Origin: CAKTOF01 sp964544345
Lineage (GTDB): Bacteria; Bacillota; Clostridia; Oscillospirales; Oscillospiraceae
DNA length: 7,512 nucleotides
Reading direction: 5' to 3'
NCBI GenBank assembly: GCA_964544345.1
Contig: CAZJBT010000106.1
Coordinates: forward strand, 1 to 7,512
Below, piece by piece: positions 5,797-7,512 of this stretch. The notes beneath the pieces are model-generated. The model searched no databases. It was given only the letters and a program-made list of their open reading frames with translations, and was not told the DNA's origin. Within the stretch, counting starts at the first letter, position 1, and each line of letters opens with the position of its first letter. Position numbers and translations under genes: made by a program.

Positions 5797-5826
5797 ATTA
5801 TAACATATGACCCAATGGCAAGACAA
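5797..5826 (-). promoter_or_regulatory. Likely promoter of the corrinoid protein gene
   Basis: On the minus strand TATAAT (5802-5797) is preceded at 18 bp by TTGTCT (5826-5821). Transcription would start near 5790, giving a leader of about 36 nt, too short for a cobalamin riboswitch. The weak -35 and 18-bp spacing fit a promoter needing an activator. Confidence 0.6.
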
Positions 5827-5883
5827 GCATCTCTTGCAAAAAAGAAGCGGAGCGTCCCATTATGATGATGTAGAAAAATGAAA

Positions 5884-5899
5884 ATTGGTTGTGACCAAT
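5884..5899. promoter_or_regulatory. Probable LysR-type operator (ATTGGT-N4-ACCAAT)
   Basis: A perfect 6-bp inverted repeat with a 4-bp centre (TGTG) contains the T-N11-A pattern of LysR-type boxes (T5885, A5897). It lies in the divergent region between the corrinoid and lysR genes, 22 bp upstream of the lysR -10 and about 95-100 bp upstream of the inferred corrinoid start. This geometry suits autoregulation; action on the corrinoid gene would need a second, weaker site closer to its promoter. Confidence 0.65.
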
Positions 5900-5918
5900 A
5901 TGAAAAATGGCTGTAATG

Positions 5919-5927
5919 TGCTATAAT
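5919..5927 (+). promoter_or_regulatory. lysR promoter, extended -10 type
   Basis: TGCTATAAT gives a perfect -10 (5922-5927) with the TGn extension; no good -35 lies 16-18 bp upstream. Transcription would begin near 5934, with a leader of about 65 nt. The leader includes an 8-bp hairpin (5946-5953 with 5962-5969) before the ribosome site. Confidence 0.6.
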
Positions 5928-5998
5928 AAACGAAACGAAAAACGCGCAGGCGCGGCGGAAAGCGCCTGCCGTGCGCCGGCGGAAAGGGGGATCGCTGG

Positions 5999-6877
5999 AT
6001 GATCAATGAGACATCAATCCGCTGCTTTTTGACGCTTTCCCGCACGCTCAGCTTCACCGAGGCAGCCAAGCGGATGTATATGACACAGCAGTCGGTCAGC
6101 AAGTATATCGCCAAGCTCGAGGAGGATATTGGATTTACCCTGTTTGTACGGACGCACCACTATGTGACGCTCACGCGCGCAGGCGAGGAATTTTACGAGC
6201 TGTTCAGCCGTCTCGACCGCGACTATAGCGACACGGTCGAGCGCATGAAGCAATACTACGCCGAGCTGAACAACAGTTTGCGCATCGGCTATCTGGAATG
6301 GCTCGACCTGATGCCCGCCATCAACCATGCGCTGCACGGCCTGCGCGAGGAAAACCGTTCGCTGCGCTTCGCCGCGGAGAAGCATCCGCAGTATGAGCTG
6401 AACCAACACTTCCTCAGCCGGCGGCTCGACCTCATTATCACCTACCGTGAGTTTGCGCCGAAGGACGCTGGGCTGAAGAAGCGCATCGTGCTTGAGACGC
6501 CGCTCGTGCTGCTTGTCTCTCCGGAGAATCCGAAGGCCACGCCTGACGCGAAAGCGTCCGATTTTCGCACCGAACCATTCATCAAGGCCGCGTCGAGCCA
6601 AGAGACGCTCTCAGAGAGCCGTACCCGCGCCCGCCGCCAGATCCGTGAGATCAACTTTGAGCCGAAGGAGATCATCATCGCGCCGAATCTTGAGTCAGCT
6701 TATGTTGCGACGGAACTGGGTCAGGGTGTGCTGGTGTCGACCATGCTCAGCCGGATGAGCATGAATTCCGATCTGCTCTCGTATCCCATCGGCATGATGG
6801 AGGAGCTGCAATGCTTCTGGCACGAGGACGAGGAAAACCCGGCCGTTGCCACCTTTGCCGCAGGTTTGAAGCAGTAA
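5999..6877 (+). CDS. LysR-family transcriptional regulator
   Basis: This 292-residue protein has the standard LysR length and layout. An N-terminal winged helix-turn-helix (residues about 1-60) contains FTEAAKRMYMTQQSVSKYIAKLEEDIG, given here as residues 19-45, then FVRT and LTRAGEEF. A linker helix (about 65-92) and an effector-binding domain (about 93-292, opening LRIGYLEW) follow. The family typically binds T-N11-A boxes and activates a divergently transcribed target in response to a small ligand. The ATG is preceded by AAAGGGGG with 8 nt spacing. It is divergent from the corrinoid protein gene and shares its control region, which holds a perfect LysR-type dyad at 5884-5899, so regulation of that gene is the best inference. 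Its ligand is unknown; a methylated substrate of the corrinoid system would be a reasonable guess. Confidence 0.93.
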   Translation: MINETSIRCFLTLSRTLSFTEAAKRMYMTQQSVSKYIAKLEEDIGFTLFVRTHHYVTLTRAGEEFYELFSRLDRDYSDTVERMKQYYAELNNSLRIGYLEWLDLMPAINHALHGLREENRSLRFAAEKHPQYELNQHFLSRRLDLIITYREFAPKDAGLKKRIVLETPLVLLVSPENPKATPDAKASDFRTEPFIKAASSQETLSESRTRARRQIREINFEPKEIIIAPNLESAYVATELGQGVLVSTMLSRMSMNSDLLSYPIGMMEELQCFWHEDEENPAVATFAAGLKQ

Positions 6878-6895
6878 ATCGCGGCGCCATGGTGT

Positions 6896-6912
6896 TCCAA
6901 CCATAGGTTGGA
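6896..6912. promoter_or_regulatory. Inverted repeat TCCAACC-ATA-GGTTGGA after lysR
   Basis: A perfect 7-bp inverted repeat with a 3-bp centre lies 18 bp past the lysR stop, and a third copy of the arm (TCCAACC) occurs at 6928-6934. No T-tract follows, so it is a poor terminator. Placed upstream of the XRE regulator's promoter, it may be an operator, possibly for autoregulation, or a weak transcript end for lysR. Confidence 0.45.
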
Positions 6913-6943
6913 GCGGAAATTCGCAAATCCAACCACAGCTCTA

Positions 6944-6973
6944 TTGTGTTTTTCTGCACCTCCCGGGTATACT
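6944..6973 (+). promoter_or_regulatory. Possible promoter of the XRE regulator gene
   Basis: TATACT (6968-6973) is a 5/6 match to the -10 consensus, preceded at 18 bp by TTGTGT (6944-6949), a weak -35. Transcription would start near 6980, about 34 nt before the ATG at 7014. Confidence 0.45.
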
Positions 6974-7013
6974 TGCGGCATGGCTACGGATCATGCGGAA
7001 AGGATGAAGAACA

Positions 7014-7445
7014 ATGGATGCTTGGACAATGGGGACAACGATCGCACGTCTGCGCAAAAACAGCGGTATGACGCAGGAGGCGTTGGCCAACCGGCTCGGC
7101 GTCAGCAATCAGGCGGTCTCAAAATGGGAGTCGGATCAGTGCTGCCCAGATGTGCTGCTGCTGCCGAAGATCGCGGATGAATTCCATATTACAATTGACG
7201 CGCTGTTCGGCCGCGAGCAGGACGCGCCGACTGGCGCGGAGCAGGTCGTGCTTGCCGCGCTGCCGTGGGAGGACAACGACGACCTGCATGCAGTCTGCTT
7301 TTGTCGGGCGCCGGCTGGTTGGGCACAAGCGCATGGAGCGCGGCGAGGGAAACCGCGGCGGCCTGCTCGGGCGGCTCATCAACTACGTCGAGCGGCTGCC
7401 GGAGGTAGCGTCAGTCGTGCTGCACTATTCCGGCTCTGTGCGTGA
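7014..7445 (+). CDS. XRE-family HTH regulator, apparently frameshifted after codon 96
   Basis: The first 70 residues form a Cro/CI-type helix-turn-helix: IARLRKNSGMTQEALANRLG and VSNQAVSKWE, then LLPKIADEFHITIDALFG. The start ATG follows AAAGGA (6999-7004) by 9 nt. After residues LPWEDNDDLHAVCF the annotated frame turns into an Arg/Ala/Pro-rich low-quality sequence and stops at 7443-7445. Removing one T from the T4 run at 7299-7302 instead gives FVGRRLVGHKRMERGEG and a well-formed continuation to the window edge. I therefore read this as one regulator broken by a single-base insertion: a sequencing error, a real mutation, or less likely a programmed shift. The part from 84 to 143 of this frame is probably not real protein beyond residue 96. 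Its target is unknown. Confidence 0.8.
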   Translation: MDAWTMGTTIARLRKNSGMTQEALANRLGVSNQAVSKWESDQCCPDVLLLPKIADEFHITIDALFGREQDAPTGAEQVVLAALPWEDNDDLHAVCFCRAPAGWAQAHGARRGKPRRPARAAHQLRRAAAGGSVSRAALFRLCA

Positions 7446-7512
7446 TATTTACAGCGATTTTGCCGTGTCCTGCAAGGACTGCGACATCGCGGGCAATGTG
7501 ACCGCAGGCGAC
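7303..7512 (+). pseudogene. Out-of-frame continuation of the XRE regulator, cut by the window edge
   Basis: Reading from 7303 in the +1 frame gives 70 uninterrupted codons to the last base. They include VGRRLVGHKRM, a leucine-rich stretch LLGRLINYVERLPE, and VVLHYSGSVRDIYSDFAV followed by CKDCDIAGNVTAGD. The last part looks like the start of the glycine-rich GNVTAGD-type repeats that I recall C-terminal to similar XRE domains in gut Firmicutes, where they may form a beta-helical stack. The frame joins the HTH part if one T at 7299-7302 is removed. There is no independent start or ribosome site here. The 3' end lies outside the window. Confidence 0.7.

Noticed and set aside
5755..5800. Cobalamin riboswitch before the corrinoid protein gene
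   Set aside because: The inferred leader is only about 36 nt and contains no B12-box-like element; a cobalamin riboswitch needs roughly 200 nt.
5059..5865. Open frame of 268 codons on the plus strand over the corrinoid gene
   Set aside because: It is the complement of a fully motif-supported corrinoid protein, runs through its terminator and promoter, and has no family resemblance.
1..7512. CRISPR arrays, tRNA or rRNA genes, insertion sequences
   Set aside because: I saw no regularly spaced direct repeats, cloverleaf sequences, transposase motifs or terminal inverted repeats on reading both strands.

Overview
The window looks like chromosomal DNA from a GC-rich anaerobic Firmicute, most plausibly a gut member of the Oscillospiraceae/Clostridiales. 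The clues are strong AGGAGG-type ribosome binding sites, compact GC-rich hairpin terminators, a MtbC/MttC-type corrinoid protein, and an XRE regulator of a kind I associate with that group. The taxonomic call is an inference from style; no rRNA or marker gene is present.

Layout. Positions 1-106 hold the possible tail of an upstream plus-strand gene and a bidirectional terminator. A MerR-family activator gene (922-107, minus) is divergent from a plus-strand catabolic cluster: a metal-dependent cyclase-family hydrolase (1075-1980), a 3-hydroxyacyl-CoA dehydrogenase-family oxidoreductase (2066-3031), a small DUF3870 protein (3139-3471) and a sodium:solute symporter (3594-5021). The 146 bp between merR and the cyclase gene contains a textbook MerR-type promoter: a 19-bp spacer filled by a dyad. 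The MerR protein therefore probably controls the cluster directly. A perfect 36-bp palindrome separates cyclase and dehydrogenase genes. A strong intrinsic terminator lies just 20 nt ahead of the symporter start, which suggests graded or attenuated expression.

Two back-to-back hairpins (5025-5100) separate the symporter from a convergent minus-strand gene for a corrinoid protein (5754-5119). It has the DxHxxG cobalamin-ligand motif but no methyltransferase gene beside it in the window. A divergent LysR-type regulator (5999-6877) shares its 244-bp control region, which holds a perfect ATTGGT-N4-ACCAAT LysR-type box. The window ends in an XRE-family regulator gene (7014 onward) that appears frameshifted by one extra T in a T4 run at 7299-7302.

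Taken together, the best candidate for an undescribed system is the MerR-cyclase-dehydrogenase-DUF3870-symporter cluster. A plausible reading is uptake of a small carboxylate, lactone or amide, its hydrolysis by the cyclase-family enzyme, and NAD(P)-dependent oxidation of a beta-hydroxy acid. The dehydrogenase motif (H-W-Y-S-P-P-H) resembles members acting on free acids more than classical acyl-CoA enzymes. The substrate cannot be deduced from sequence alone.
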